From assembly GCA_963800975.1 (NCBI GenBank), contig CAWDDB010000009.1, positions 75,453 through 139,452 of the forward strand: a stretch of 64,000 nt of DNA. The letters run 5' to 3'. Of the stretch, positions 1-8,418 are shown piece after piece. Under the pieces are notes generated by a model. That model was not told the DNA's origin. It did no database searches and was given only the letters and a program-made list of their open reading frames with translations. Positions within the stretch are counted from its first letter, which is position 1. Each line of letters opens with the position of its first letter. The position numbers were made by a program, and so were the translations under genes. This DNA comes from JALYGY01 sp963800975. GTDB lineage: Bacteria; Actinomycetota; Rubrobacteria; Rubrobacterales; Rubrobacteraceae.

Positions 1-244
1 GACGGCTGCCCAGACGCGAGATCAGGCCTCCCGCGAGCGGCATCGAGACGAGCGAGCCGGCAGCGAGACCGAGCAGCGCCGCGCCCAGAAGCCCCTCGCT
101 CAGACCCAGCTTCTCCTGCACAGCGGGGATACGCACGGCCCAGCTCCCGAATCCGAGGCCGCTGAGGAAGAAGGTCGCGAGCACGGCGAGCCGGGCCTTC
201 GAAAGCGAATACCCGGCGATCGACCCTTGTCTCGGTCCTTGCAT
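1..244 (-). CDS. MFS transporter, N-terminal part (cut by window edge)
   Basis: The reverse strand reads from an ATG at 244 off the left end of the window. About 81 residues are visible: a short polar head, then a first membrane helix with the pattern FFLSGLGFGSWAVRIPAVQ, a loop (KLGLSEGLLG) and a second helix ending near SRLGSR. This is the usual start of sugar or drug MFS permeases, where the loop between helices 1 and 2 follows an AVR/IP motif. It would be an inner-membrane secondary transporter. The substrate cannot be told from this part, and the rest of the gene lies outside the window. Confidence 0.75.
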   Translation of the reverse strand, partial: MQGPRQGSIAGYSLSKARLAVLATFFLSGLGFGSWAVRIPAVQEKLGLSEGLLGAALLGLAAGSLVSMPLAGGLISRLGSR

Positions 245-368
245 CCTACGAGAGGGTAGCAGGCCCTGACGCCACCACACGCTGCGTCCCTAGAGGGAAG
301 TACGCACGATCTCGGTAGGAACGTACAGGAGAGACTCGTAGCGAAGCAAGTTTGTCTCTCACGCGTTT

Positions 369-773
369 TCAACCCCGGACGATCCGCATCACGACGAGAG
401 CGGCGAGCACCGCCACGGCCAACCAGAGGACCAGGATGACCGCGGCGGCTACCCGGCCCACGGGCCTCTCGCCCCTCTCCACCATTTCACGCGCTTTCCG
501 CCTACTCTCGGAGAGCACATCCTCGGGGATCATCCTCACCGCGAGCGCGACGCCCAGCGGGATCAGGACGAGATCGTCCAGGTAGCCGAGGATGGGGATG
601 AAGTCCGGGATCAGGTCTATGGGGCTAATGGCGTAGCCGACGACCACCGCGGCGAATAGTCTAGCGTACCAGGGCACCCGCGGGTCCTTATAGGCCAAGT
701 ACAGCGCGTAGGACTCGGACTTCAGCCGCAGGGCCCAGCGCCTCCAATCCCCTCCGGAAAACAGATTGCTCAT
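369..773 (-). CDS. YkvA/DUF1232 family membrane protein
   Basis: The 134-residue product matches the YkvA (DUF1232) pattern: a polar N-terminus, then YARLFAAVVVGYAISPIDLIPDFIPILGYLDDL, the family signature at residues about 36-68, where the ISPIDLIPD core and the YLDD are nearly invariant. A second hydrophobic stretch (about residues 108-130) is probably a C-terminal membrane helix. The function of the family is not established. Its ATG overlaps the stop of a 51-codon upstream frame as ATGA, so the two are probably co-translated. Confidence 0.85.
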   Translation of the reverse strand: MSNLFSGGDWRRWALRLKSESYALYLAYKDPRVPWYARLFAAVVVGYAISPIDLIPDFIPILGYLDDLVLIPLGVALAVRMIPEDVLSESRRKAREMVERGERPVGRVAAAVILVLWLAVAVLAALVVMRIVRG

Positions 774-925
774 GACGGACCGACCAAGCCGTGGTCGGCG
801 ACCTCGTAGACAGCGGCCGCGATCGCCTCCAGGTCCTCTCTCGGCACCGCGGTGATGCCGACGGCGTTCTGCGGTATTTCGCTGGAGAGCACAATGCGAT
901 TGTATTCCAGCTTCTTGATGCGCAT
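770..925 (-). CDS. Small hypothetical protein (51 aa) coupled to the YkvA gene
   Basis: The frame runs from ATG 925 to TGA 770 and overlaps the YkvA-family start by the ATGA arrangement. The peptide begins MRIKKLEYNR and ends with an acidic helix-like segment (VPREDLEAIAAAVYEVADH). It has no Cys and no membrane segment. The overlap and ordered amino-acid composition suggest a real gene. I do not recognise a family. It could also be the tail of a longer frame, because no stop lies immediately upstream. Confidence 0.45.
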   Translation of the reverse strand: MRIKKLEYNRIVLSSEIPQNAVGITAVPREDLEAIAAAVYEVADHGLVGPS

Positions 926-1074
926 GGGCAGCGAACCTGGTTCACATCACCCGATTCGCCTACCGGCCTCTCGACAGAGGCGCACCATCCACGACGGAGT
1001 CGCCATTACGAAACAACTCGTGTGTAACTCACCCCCTAGCGCATTGTCACGAAAATCTGAGGAGGACACACAGT

Positions 1075-1110
1075 ACGAACAAGCATTAACAGGCACGACG
1101 AACAAGCATT
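1075..1110. repeat. 13-bp direct repeat upstream of the GFA-like gene
   Basis: The sequence ACGAACAAGCATT occurs exactly at 1075-1087 and 1098-1110, a period of 23 bp (about two helical turns). It sits in an AT-rich patch 73 bp upstream of the strong ribosome-binding site of the GFA-like gene, next to a TAATAAT-like box. It is a plausible regulator site; no regulator is identified. Confidence 0.4.
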
Positions 1111-1182
1111 TAGTAGCAAGTTATGCTAATAATAGTAGGCGTGGGAGGACGGGAAGAAGTTTGGTGAGAAGGAGGAAAGACG

Positions 1183-1631
1183 ATGAGCGAGCAAGGCACG
1201 CAGGCAACCGGGGTTGTCGTTGCGACACCAACCCGGTTCGCTATGAATACACCGGGGCTCCCTTCGAGGTCCATTACTGCCTCTGCACCGACTGCACAGA
1301 CATCAGCGGCGGGGCGCTGGCCCTTATCGCCGTGGTCGAGCGCGATACGTTCCGGATCACGCAGGGCGAGGAGAAGATCCGCAACTTCGATACCAAGCCC
1401 ACAGCCCATCGCAGGTTCTGCGGGGATTGTGGCTGCCACATGCTCCTCTACGTGGACGCGTTTCCGGACCATTTGCTCATCCACGTGCCGACCATAGACC
1501 GCGAGTCCGAGGTTGGGGGAGAGCCGGATCGCTGGGTGTTCACGGCTTCCAAGCATCCCCTGCTCTCGATCCCCGACGATGGGCTGCCGCGACACGAGGG
1601 ATGGGCCCCGACTCCAGCTGCGGCATCTTAG
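1183..1631 (+). pseudogene. GFA/CENP-V family protein, frameshifted near its start
   Basis: GFA-family proteins bind zinc through a CxC and two CxxC-type clusters and are loosely called glutathione-dependent formaldehyde-activating enzymes; most have unknown roles. A strong Shine-Dalgarno (AAGGAGGAAAG) precedes ATG 1183, giving MSEQGTQATG. The conserved part (GCRC at the first cluster, YCLCTDC at the second, CGDCGC at the third, then a C-terminal tail) lies in the +1-shifted frame that ends at TAG 1631. The shift falls at about 1212-1216 in a run of Gs. The segment after GCRC is also two residues longer than the usual CRCGAVRY. As written, translation from 1183 would miss all zinc ligands. 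Either the gene is dead or one base is wrong in the assembly. Confidence 0.7.
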
Positions 1632-1699
1632 GGTAGTAGCCTTCGGGCAATAGTCTTTCGACGCTCGTGGAGCGTTGCTAATGTATCCTGATCGAATGC

Positions 1700-2160
1700 G
1701 CGCCAGGAGTGGCAGCGAGACAGCCTCGGGATCCCAGGTGAGGCGCGCCGGCGGCGAGCACCGCCAGCGCGACGGCGAGCAGCCGCCCCCATGACCGAGC
1801 CGCTCCCGGTCGCAGTTGCGAGGGGCACATCGGATCGAACCAGCGGCATCATGGCGGTGTAGGGAAACGCGAACACCATAGGCACCACGGCCAGGATCAA
1901 GAGCGACTGGACTATCGGGCTGTTCTTCACGTAGACGGCCGCCTCCCGGATATCCGCCTTGATGTCCTTAGGAGCGCTCTCCTTGCTGGATGCCGGGTAA
2001 ACCACGAGCGGGGAGAGCAGCACCGCCACGTATTCTCGGCAGCGGTCTTTGACACTACCACGGCACTTATGACATTCGTTGGCCTATAACTCGGGGAAAT
2101 CATCGCCCGCTTCGTACCCATCTGCTCCGATCTGCTCAGTGGTTTGGGACTCTCGATCAT
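1700..2160 (-). pseudogene. Decayed MFS transporter fragment
   Basis: Two reverse-strand frames together give about 110 residues resembling the middle of an MFS_3/EntS-like exporter. They hold a loop with KADIREAAVYVKNSPIVQ, the usual cytoplasmic loop before helix 7, followed by a membrane helix (SLLILAVVPMVFAFPY) and MMPLVRSDV. The N-terminal six helices and the C-terminal part are missing, and the frame changes near 1990-2040 and near 1780. No start or ribosome-binding site makes sense of it. This is a remnant with several lesions, not a functional transporter. Confidence 0.65.
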
Positions 2161-2220
2161 GGCGGTCGTGCTGGTACTGGGATACTGACGAACAGTTCTG
2201 CAAGGGTCATGCCACTCTTG

Positions 2221-3666
2221 CTAACGTACGATCTTCCCGGAACCATGCGATGTCCCCTTTGAAGCGTCCGTCCCTCGCTCACGCATGAGGAACAGCGGAA
2301 CTAGAGCTCCGGCCGCGGCCAGCACCGCGGCCAGGTAGAACGCGAGCCTGAACCCCTCCACCAGCGCCACGCCTGAGACCTCTCCCGCGCCGGCCAGGGC
2401 TTCGGTGCGGGCCGCGGCGACGGTGACGAGGACGGCCAGGCCGAGGGCCGTGCCGATCTGGGCCGAGGAGTTGAGGGCGCCCGAGGCGAGCCCGCGCTCC
2501 CGATCCCCTACCGCCGAGGTCCCGCTGGTCGTCGAGGCGACCGCTGAGCAGCCGAGACCCAGACCGGCGAGGGTGGCGTTCGAGAGCACGTAGGCCAGTC
2601 CCCCCTCCGCCGATATGCCCGTGATGAGCAACGACGCGCCGCAGATCCCGAGCAGCCCCAGCGCCATGGTCCGTCTCGCGCCGAGACCCCCGGTGAGCCT
2701 GGATCCCAGGAAGGATCCGACCACGACGGAGAGGCTGAGGGGCAACCCCAGCAGCCCCGCCCGGGTCGGCGAGTAGGCCAGGACCTCCTGCAGGTAGAGT
2801 ATTGCTAAGACGGCCACCGCGCCCGTCGTCGCGGTGTTCGCGAAGGCAACCAGGGCCGAGCTGGACAGGTCCGGAGAGCGGAAGATGCGTAGCGGGACCA
2901 GCGGGTCCGACACGCTCCGCTCGACAAAGAGGAAGGCGGCCAGCAGGACCAGAGCAAGAGCCAGCGTGACCAGCGTGAGGGGAGATCCGAGTCCCGACCC
3001 CTCCACCCGAGTAAGGCCGTACACCAGCAGGAACAGCCCGGCCGTGACCGTCACCGCGCCCCACGCGTCGAGCCGGCGCGACGTCCGCCCCCCGCGATCC
3101 GCCTGGAGCAACACGAAAGAAAGGGCGATGCCAGCCACGCCGACGGGCAAGTTGACGAAGAAGATCCAGGGCCACCCAGGCCCGTCGGTTATAAGACCGC
3201 CGATGACCAGCCCGGCCGCGCCCCCGCCAGCCGCCACCGCCGTCCATACGCCCATGGCCAGGTTCCGATCTCGCCCTTCGGGAAAGGTTGCCGAGATGAT
3301 GGAGAGAGCCGCCGGGGCCACGATCGCCGCCCCGAGGCCCTGGATGGCCCGGAAGGCCACGAGCGCCAGTGGCGACCCCGCGAGCCCGCAGGCGAGCGAG
3401 GCGGCCGTGAACAGGGCGAGCCCAACCACGAACATGCGCCGCCTCCCGTAGAGGTCGGCGAGCCTCCCCGCCAGCAGCAAGAACCCCCCGAAAAACAACA
3501 CGTAGGCCGTGATCACCCACTGCAGATCCCGCGCCGAGAAACCGAGATCTCGCCCCACCGTCGGCAGGGCGACGACCACGGCGTTGACGTCGAGAACATC
3601 CACAAACTGCGCCACGCAAAGCAGGGCCAGCGCGGGCCAGCGGCGTGCTCCCCGACCCACGCTCAC
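2221..3666 (-). CDS. MFS drug:H+ antiporter-2 (DHA2/EmrB-QacA type) permease
   Basis: The 481-residue product has the length and 14-helix layout of DHA2 exporters. Helix 1 contains the typical LDVNAVVVALPTVGRDL motif D1, followed by WVITAYVL and the GRLADLYGRRR motif A loop after helix 2. RAIQGLGAAIVAPAAL (motif B) lies in helix 4, and motif C-like glycines occur in helix 5 (AAGLVIGGLI). It should export an organic drug or metabolite in exchange for protons; the substrate is unknown. GTG at 3666 is the start used, with no strong ribosome-binding site. It lies 7 bp after the stop of the ParB-like gene on the same strand, so the two probably form an operon. Confidence 0.88.
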   Translation of the reverse strand: MSVGRGARRWPALALLCVAQFVDVLDVNAVVVALPTVGRDLGFSARDLQWVITAYVLFFGGFLLLAGRLADLYGRRRMFVVGLALFTAASLACGLAGSPLALVAFRAIQGLGAAIVAPAALSIISATFPEGRDRNLAMGVWTAVAAGGGAAGLVIGGLITDGPGWPWIFFVNLPVGVAGIALSFVLLQADRGGRTSRRLDAWGAVTVTAGLFLLVYGLTRVEGSGLGSPLTLVTLALALVLLAAFLFVERSVSDPLVPLRIFRSPDLSSSALVAFANTATTGAVAVLAILYLQEVLAYSPTRAGLLGLPLSLSVVVGSFLGSRLTGGLGARRTMALGLLGICGASLLITGISAEGGLAYVLSNATLAGLGLGCSAVASTTSGTSAVGDRERGLASGALNSSAQIGTALGLAVLVTVAAARTEALAGAGEVSGVALVEGFRLAFYLAAVLAAAGALVPLFLMRERGTDASKGTSHGSGKIVR

Positions 3667-3673
3667 CCCGGTG

Positions 3674-4147
3674 CTAGGCGCACGCAGCCAACCCCACCCC
3701 CGAACCCGCAGGCGTCAAGAGCTCCACGACCTCTGCGTCGATCATCTCCACCCCCTGGTAACGCGCCACGCTGACGCGGTGGTTTCCGTCCTGGACGAAG
3801 TAGGAGTCCCCGATCTTGTAAAGGGTCACGGGCGGCAGCTCCTCGCCGCGAACGAACGCCCGGTCCACCCTCTGCCACCGTTCCCGCAGGCTAGCCTTCA
3901 TGGGCATGAAGTTGCGGTCGAACTGGCGGTAGCGCCCGACGCTGCCCAGGATCCTGCATACCTCGACGTCCCACCGGCCCCGGCGAAACCCGCCGTTCGC
4001 CCGCGCCGAACGCCTGACCTCCTCGAAGGATAGCAGCCCCTCCCGCTCGCCCCGGAAGTACGCCGCCACCCGCCCGAACAAGGCCCGATGCCTGGCCCGC
4101 ACGAAGTCCTTGTCTACCTGCTCCTCGATGCTCATGTACCCGATCAT
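3674..4147 (-). CDS. ParB/Srx-fold (ParB N-terminal-like) protein
   Basis: This 157-residue protein contains, near its C-terminus (about residues 118-140), VQDGNHRVSVAR, the GxHR-type core of ParB/sulfiredoxin-fold domains that in ParB relatives binds CTP or nucleic acid. The N-terminal 90 residues are charged and helical. The start at ATG 4147 is preferred over an upstream frame extension because an AGGAGG lies 6-7 nt before it. It is too short for a segregation ParB and has no adjacent ParA, so a partition role is unlikely. It is divergent from the lacI-type gene, with the operator between them, and 7 bp upstream of the DHA2 exporter. Confidence 0.65.
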   Translation of the reverse strand: MIGYMSIEEQVDKDFVRARHRALFGRVAAYFRGEREGLLSFEEVRRSARANGGFRRGRWDVEVCRILGSVGRYRQFDRNFMPMKASLRERWQRVDRAFVRGEELPPVTLYKIGDSYFVQDGNHRVSVARYQGVEMIDAEVVELLTPAGSGVGLAACA

Positions 4148-4202
4148 CGGCGTCCTCCTCTCCATGCCCCGCGGCCGCCCCAGGCCGCCACCGCCCTTTC
4201 TC

Positions 4203-4223
4203 AAACGATTTACTAAATCGTTT
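4203..4223. promoter_or_regulatory. Perfect inverted repeat, probable LacI-family operator
   Basis: AAACGATTT and AAATCGTTT form a perfect 9-bp dyad around the spacer ACT. It sits in the 89-bp gap between the divergent ParB-like gene (start 4147) and the LacI-family gene (start 4237), only 13 bp before the latter. The size and AT-rich CG-containing arms fit a LacI/GalR-type site, so autoregulation and shared control of both directions are likely (inference). Confidence 0.7.
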
Positions 4224-4236
4224 AAGTAAAGATACC

Positions 4237-5340
4237 ATGTGGGCCTTGACTTTCAACGACGAAAATCCGCGATCTACGAGGCGCAGGGCGACGATAAAGG
4301 AGGTTGCGGCCGAGGTCGGGGTATCGGCTGCGACGGTTTCGAACGCCTACAATAGGCCCGACCAGCTCTCGCCTGAGCTGAGGGGTAGGATCTTCGAGGC
4401 GGCGAAGAAGCTCGGGTACGCGGGTCCGGACCCTGTGGCGCGAGGGTTGAGGCGGGGACGGTCTGGCGCGGTGGGCGTCGTCTACGCCGACCAGTTGTCT
4501 TACGCGTTCGCGGATCCGGCGGCGGTCATGTTCCTGGAGGGGGTATCCAGGGCCGCCGAGGAGGCCGGGTTGGGGCTCTTGCTCGTACCGGCTCCTCTAG
4601 GGGAGGGGAGGAGCCCGAAGGCCATCGGCGAGGCGGCGGTCGACGGGTTCGTGATCTACTGCCTGGCGGAGGACGATCCCCTGGTGGACGCGGCGCTGGG
4701 ACGCCTCCTGCCGGTGGTACTCGTCGAGCAGCCGCCGCGCGAGGGCGCGCCCTCGGTAGAGACCGAGGACGTCGCGGGGGCGCGGGAGGCCGCGGAACAT
4801 CTCCTCGGCCTCGGGCACGAGCGAATAGGCGTGGTCTCCTTCGAGCTCGACAGGGACGCGCCTGGAGAACTGGCCAGCGTCGAGCGGCAGCGGCAGGCGA
4901 AATACAGACCGAGCCGTCTGAGGCTGGAAGGCTACAGGGCCGCCGTCCAGGAGGCCGGCCTCCCGTGGGAGGACGTGCCCGTCTACGAGGCCGCGCGGAA
5001 CGCGCCGGAACAGGGCAGGATCGGCGCCGAGGTGTTGCTGTCGCGCGAGCCTCGTCCCACGGCGATCCTCGCCCTGAGCGACCAGCTAGCCCTCGGGGTC
5101 TTCGAAGCCGCAAAAAAGCTGGGGCTCTCCGTGCCGGAAGATCTCTCCGTCGTTGGCTTCGACGACGTGCCCGAGGCATCGCGCACCGAGCCGCCGCTAA
5201 CGACCGTCTACCAGCCGCACGTGGAGAAGGGCCTCACGGCCGGCCGCATGCTGGTCGCTCAGCTGCGCGGAGACGAGCCACACAGCCCACCCGCCTTGCC
5301 TACCCGCCTCGTGGTGCGCAACTCGACTTCTAGCATTTAG
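4237..5340 (+). CDS. LacI-family transcriptional regulator
   Basis: The 367-residue protein has the LacI/GalR layout. The N-terminal helix-turn-helix is at about residues 18-40 (ATIKEVAAEVGVSAATVSNAYNRP), then comes the hinge helix region (RGRIFEAAKKLGY). A periplasmic-binding-protein-like sugar domain with the AxxHLLGLGHERIGVV and LGLSVPEDLSVVGFDD signatures lies in the C-terminal half. An unusual 15-residue head precedes the HTH if ATG 4237 is used. It faces a GH13 alpha-glucosidase gene across a convergent junction, so control of oligosaccharide use is a reasonable inference. The palindrome immediately upstream is its likely operator. Confidence 0.9.
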   Translation: MWALTFNDENPRSTRRRATIKEVAAEVGVSAATVSNAYNRPDQLSPELRGRIFEAAKKLGYAGPDPVARGLRRGRSGAVGVVYADQLSYAFADPAAVMFLEGVSRAAEEAGLGLLLVPAPLGEGRSPKAIGEAAVDGFVIYCLAEDDPLVDAALGRLLPVVLVEQPPREGAPSVETEDVAGAREAAEHLLGLGHERIGVVSFELDRDAPGELASVERQRQAKYRPSRLRLEGYRAAVQEAGLPWEDVPVYEAARNAPEQGRIGAEVLLSREPRPTAILALSDQLALGVFEAAKKLGLSVPEDLSVVGFDDVPEASRTEPPLTTVYQPHVEKGLTAGRMLVAQLRGDEPHSPPALPTRLVVRNSTSSI

Positions 5341-5457
5341 AGTTAGGAATGATGAATTATGGATTGGAGGAATGCGAGGGGTTCGCGCGTGGGACGACGG
5401 GCCTTCGAACCTACAATTCCAAACTCCTCATTCCGAATTCCTCATTCTTACTATCGC
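5341..5457. repeat. AT-rich imperfect inverted-repeat element (copy A)
   Basis: Between the lacI-type gene and the GH13 gene lies an AT-rich stretch built of degenerate GGAATGA/GGAATT heptamers. The left arm has GGAATGATGAATTATGG; the right arm on the opposite strand has GAATGAGGAATTCGG and GGAGTTTGGAATTG. A similar element occurs at 42291-42437. The right arm overlaps the extreme 3' end of the GH13 frame. It may act as a two-way terminator or be a short dispersed repeat. Confidence 0.5.
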
Positions 5458-7079
5458 GCCCTCGTCGGCTCGCAGCTCGAGGTTGCCCTGTACCTCTTCG
5501 TTGGCGCGGTCCAGGTGGGTCGAGAGCGCGACTGTACCCCTGGCTTCCTCGCGGGCTAAGCTGACGGGCTCGTGGCCCAGATTCAGGGCTACGAAGAAGC
5601 GCCGTCCTGCGTGCTCGCGGACGTAGGCGAGGAGGTCCCCTGCTGTCTCGACCGGCGCGTAGGAGCCGACCGAGAGCGCGGGCTCGGCGCGCCTGAGGGC
5701 GAGCAGGCGGCGGTGGAGGGCGAGGGTCGAGGCGGGATCCTCGCCCTGGGTCTCGACGTTCACGGTCGACGAGTCCGTTGCTACCGGCAGCCAGGGCGTG
5801 ACATCCGGCTGGCAGAAGCCGGCGTTCGGGGTGGGGTCCCACTGCATCGGGGTACGCTCGGGGTCGCGGCCGAGGCCGATGCCCGGAACATTCTTCTCCC
5901 AGGGGTCGTGGATCATCTCCGCTGGGATCTCGACGTCTTGCATCCCGATCTCGTCCCCGTAGTACAGCGTGGGCGTGCCGCGCAGCGTGAGGAGGAGCAT
6001 GGCGGCGACGCGGGACTGGGCGCCCCCGACGCGGGTCGCGATGCGGCTGCGGTCGTGGTTGCCGAGCACCCAGGTGGGCCAGCCACCGGGGGGGAGCGCG
6101 GCCTCGTAGGTCTCTACAAGGGCGGCTACCTCCCGCGCGTTCCAGGGGGTGGAGATCAGGTGAAAGTTGAACGGCAGGTGAACGCCGGAGTTGTCCTCGC
6201 CGTAGTAGGTCACGAGCCGGTCGATGGGTAGGTAGAGCTCGCCGATCAGGAGCCGGTCGTCGTACTCCTCGAGCACGCCCCGCATCTCGCGGATCGCCTC
6301 GTGCGCCTCGGGCCGGTCGGTGGAGTAGACCGGGAGTAGGGCAGTCGTAGGGCGAGCCTCCGTCGCGGTGCTCGGGGTTGGGCGGGTTGTCGCGCAGTTG
6401 CTCGTCTTTGACGAGCTGGCGGAGGGCGTCCACCCGGAAGCCGTCCACGCCCCTCTCGAGCCAGAATCGCAGCACACCGGCCATCGCCGCCCTGACCTCG
6501 GGGTTGCGCCAGTTCAGGTCGGGTTGCTCCTTGAGGTAGGCGTGGTAGTAGTACTGGCCGGTCCCTTCGTCCCACTCCCAGGCCCCGCCCCCGAAGGAGG
6601 CGACCCAGTTGTTGGGGGGAGAGCCGTCGCTCCTCGCGTCTTGCCAGATGTACCAGTCGCGCTTGGGGTTCTCCCGAGAGGAGCGCGACTCCACGAACCA
6701 GGGGTGCTCGTCCGAGGTGTGGTTCGGGACGTAGTCGAGGATCACCTTGATCCCGAGCCCGCGCGCCTCCTCGCACGAGGCCGTCGAAATCCTCGAGGCT
6801 TCCGAAGAGGGGCTCCACATCGGTGTGGTCGGAGATGTCGTAGCCGAAGTCGGCCATCGGGGAGGGGTAGATCGGGGAGATCCAGACCGCGTCCACCCCG
6901 AGCCACCCCAGGTAGCCGAGCCTCCCCGTTATGCCCTCGAGGTCCCCAACCCCGTCCCCATCGGAGTCCTGAAATGAGCGCGGGTACACCTGGTAGACGA
7001 CCCCGCTCTCCCACCACGGATGTCCATCCGAGCCTCGCATAGCCTCGTAGGATATCCTCTTTGAAGGTTCTCGGGTCAC
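5428..7079 (-). pseudogene. GH13 alpha-glucosidase, two frameshifts
   Basis: Read across three frames this is a full-length (~550-codon) alpha-amylase-family glucosidase of the oligo-1,6-glucosidase type. The N-terminal frame carries WWESGVVYQVYPRSFQDSDGDG and YDISDHTDV. The second frame has LDYVPNHTS and the nucleophile region GFRVDALRQ. The third has the acid/base LIGELYLP, VLGNHDRSR and the C-terminal beta domain. All catalytic residues are present. Frame 1 breaks at about 6771, where one extra base sits between DGLV and EEARG. Frame 2 breaks at about 6347 (PYD to LLPVYSTD). Start is GTG 7079 or ATG 7040. It is convergent with the LacI-type gene. Two independent single-base shifts make it a pseudogene unless they are assembly errors. 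Confidence 0.8.
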
Positions 7080-7106
7080 AGGACCCCTCGATCAGGGAGG
7101 ACATCG

Positions 7107-7259
7107 ATGACAGACGCGAACCGCGAGGGCGAGTCCGTACCCTTGAACTGGGCGTGCACCAACTGCGGCTATCGAGTCGAGGGCGAGCTACCGGAGAAAT
7201 GCCCTGAGTGCGGCGAGGAACGGGAGATGTTCGAGCAGGTGCCCATACCAGGGTATTGA
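7107..7259 (+). CDS. Rubredoxin-like small zinc-ribbon protein (50 aa)
   Basis: ATG 7107 follows an AGGGAGGAC ribosome-binding site. The 50-residue product has WACTNCGYRVEGELPEKCPECG, i.e. two CxxC knuckles 11 residues apart. This matches the short rubredoxin-like domain seen at the C-terminus of rubrerythrins, where Cys4 binds iron or zinc. As a free-standing domain it may be a small electron carrier or a structural zinc ribbon. It is divergent from the GH13 gene and ends in a strong hairpin. Confidence 0.75.
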   Translation: MTDANREGESVPLNWACTNCGYRVEGELPEKCPECGEEREMFEQVPIPGY

Positions 7260-7318
7260 GCGCCGCCTGTCGGCGGCGCTCAGCACGCTCCGCCCGACGC
7301 AGTCGGGCGGAGCGTGCT
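7258..7318 (+). terminator. Two consecutive hairpins after the rubredoxin-like gene
   Basis: Hairpin 1 has a 10-bp stem at 7258-7267 and 7272-7281. Hairpin 2 has a perfect 16-bp stem at 7282-7297 and 7303-7318 around the loop CGCAG. They lie between two convergent genes and probably serve both. The core CCCGACGCAGTCGGG of hairpin 2 recurs at about 41543-41557. Confidence 0.7.
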
Positions 7319-7321
7319 ACC

Positions 7322-7849
7322 TCAAAACGACCAATCGCGGAGAAGTCTGTCCTGAAAGACCTCCATATCCATGAGGTCCTGGTCTCTCGCGCGCTCGAGC
7401 TGGGCTATAAGCCCGGCTATGGACTCGTCCGTGCGGGCCATGCGACCCGCCAGGGTGCGTCCGATCTCGTAGACGACCTTGCAAGCGGCCGGGGAATCGG
7501 CGTCCAGCAACTCCAGGAAGCGGTCCCGGTCTATGCCGTAGGCCTCCACGGGCGTCTTCGCCTCCACGCTCGCGGCCGCCCGCGGCTCCGTGAGGAGGCC
7601 CATCTCGCCAACCACGGTGGGCGCGTCGATGGTGGCCAGGTGCTGGCGGCGTCCGGGGAGCACCGCCTTGTGAACGTCCACGGTTCCCGAGGTGATCACG
7701 TACAGCATCTCCTCGGGTCCGCCCTCCTCGAAGACGACCGCCCCGGCCGCGAATCCGGCCGGCTCGAGCAGGTCCTCCATCTCCTCGAGCTCTTCCTCGT
7801 TCAGGTGCCCGAAGAAGGGCACTTCTCGCAGGCTCGGCATACGCTGCAT
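7322..7849 (-). CDS. Cyclic nucleotide-binding-domain protein (first of a tandem pair)
   Basis: This 175-residue protein is essentially one cNMP-binding beta-roll (residues about 6-130): FFGHLNEEELEEM, FEEGGPEEMLYVITSG, then VVGEMGLLTEPRAAASV as the phosphate-binding cassette (GE...RxAS). A helical tail ends FQDRLLRDWSF. There is no DNA-binding helix-turn-helix, so it is not a Crp-type regulator by itself. It may act as a soluble sensor or protein-protein module. It lies 13 bp downstream of a paralogue with the same layout and the same C-terminal signature, so the two arose by tandem duplication. Confidence 0.8.
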   Translation of the reverse strand: MQRMPSLREVPFFGHLNEEELEEMEDLLEPAGFAAGAVVFEEGGPEEMLYVITSGTVDVHKAVLPGRRQHLATIDAPTVVGEMGLLTEPRAAASVEAKTPVEAYGIDRDRFLELLDADSPAACKVVYEIGRTLAGRMARTDESIAGLIAQLERARDQDLMDMEVFQDRLLRDWSF

Positions 7850-7862
7850 CTCCTGGCGCTCC

Positions 7863-8390
7863 CTAGATGGCCCAGTCGGTTATGAGTTTGTCGCGGAATG
7901 CTTCCAGATCGGTGTCGCCCCTTCTCTCGAGCTCCCGGATCGCCTCGACCACTTCCTCGTCCAGGCGCGTGAGCCTCTTCGCGAGGGTGCGGGCGATGCG
8001 GTAGGAGAGCTTGAAGGCCGCCGGTCGACCCTCCTCGACCATGCGCCGGAAGGTCTTGCGCGGGATCTTTATGGTCTCGACCCTGCCCTCTGCCCTTACC
8101 GTCGCCGATGCCCCGGCCTCGCCGAGCAGCCCCCGCTCGCCCACGACCGTCGGCCCATCCAGGGTGTCTATCCGGGCGAGAAGCCGGTTGCCGCCCGATA
8201 CCCTCTTGCGCACCTCGACGCTGCCCGAGACGAGGACGAAGAGGCTACCCGGGTCTCCGCCCTCCTCGATGATGACCTCCCCCGGCCCGAAGGCAGCCGA
8301 CTCGGAACCTTCGGCGAACTCCTCACGCTCTTCCTCGGTCAGGAACTCGAAGAACCTGACCTCGCGTAACCCTTCCTCCACCATCACCAC
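7863..8390 (-). CDS. Cyclic nucleotide-binding-domain protein (second of the pair)
   Basis: It is also 175 residues, with a single cNMP-binding domain: FFEFLTEEEREEF, IIEEGGDPGSLFVLVSGSVEV, then VVGERGLLGEAGASATV. In the phosphate-binding cassette the usual Arg before Ala-Ser is replaced (GASATV), so cyclic nucleotide binding may be weak or altered. The tail FRDKLITDWAI mirrors FQDRLLRDWSF of the downstream paralogue. No HTH is present. The pair is probably co-transcribed. Confidence 0.8.
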   Translation of the reverse strand: MVMVEEGLREVRFFEFLTEEEREEFAEGSESAAFGPGEVIIEEGGDPGSLFVLVSGSVEVRKRVSGGNRLLARIDTLDGPTVVGERGLLGEAGASATVRAEGRVETIKIPRKTFRRMVEEGRPAAFKLSYRIARTLAKRLTRLDEEVVEAIRELERRGDTDLEAFRDKLITDWAI

Positions 8391-8418
8391 CGCGTCCGCT
8401 ATCTTTGCCCTGGGCAGA

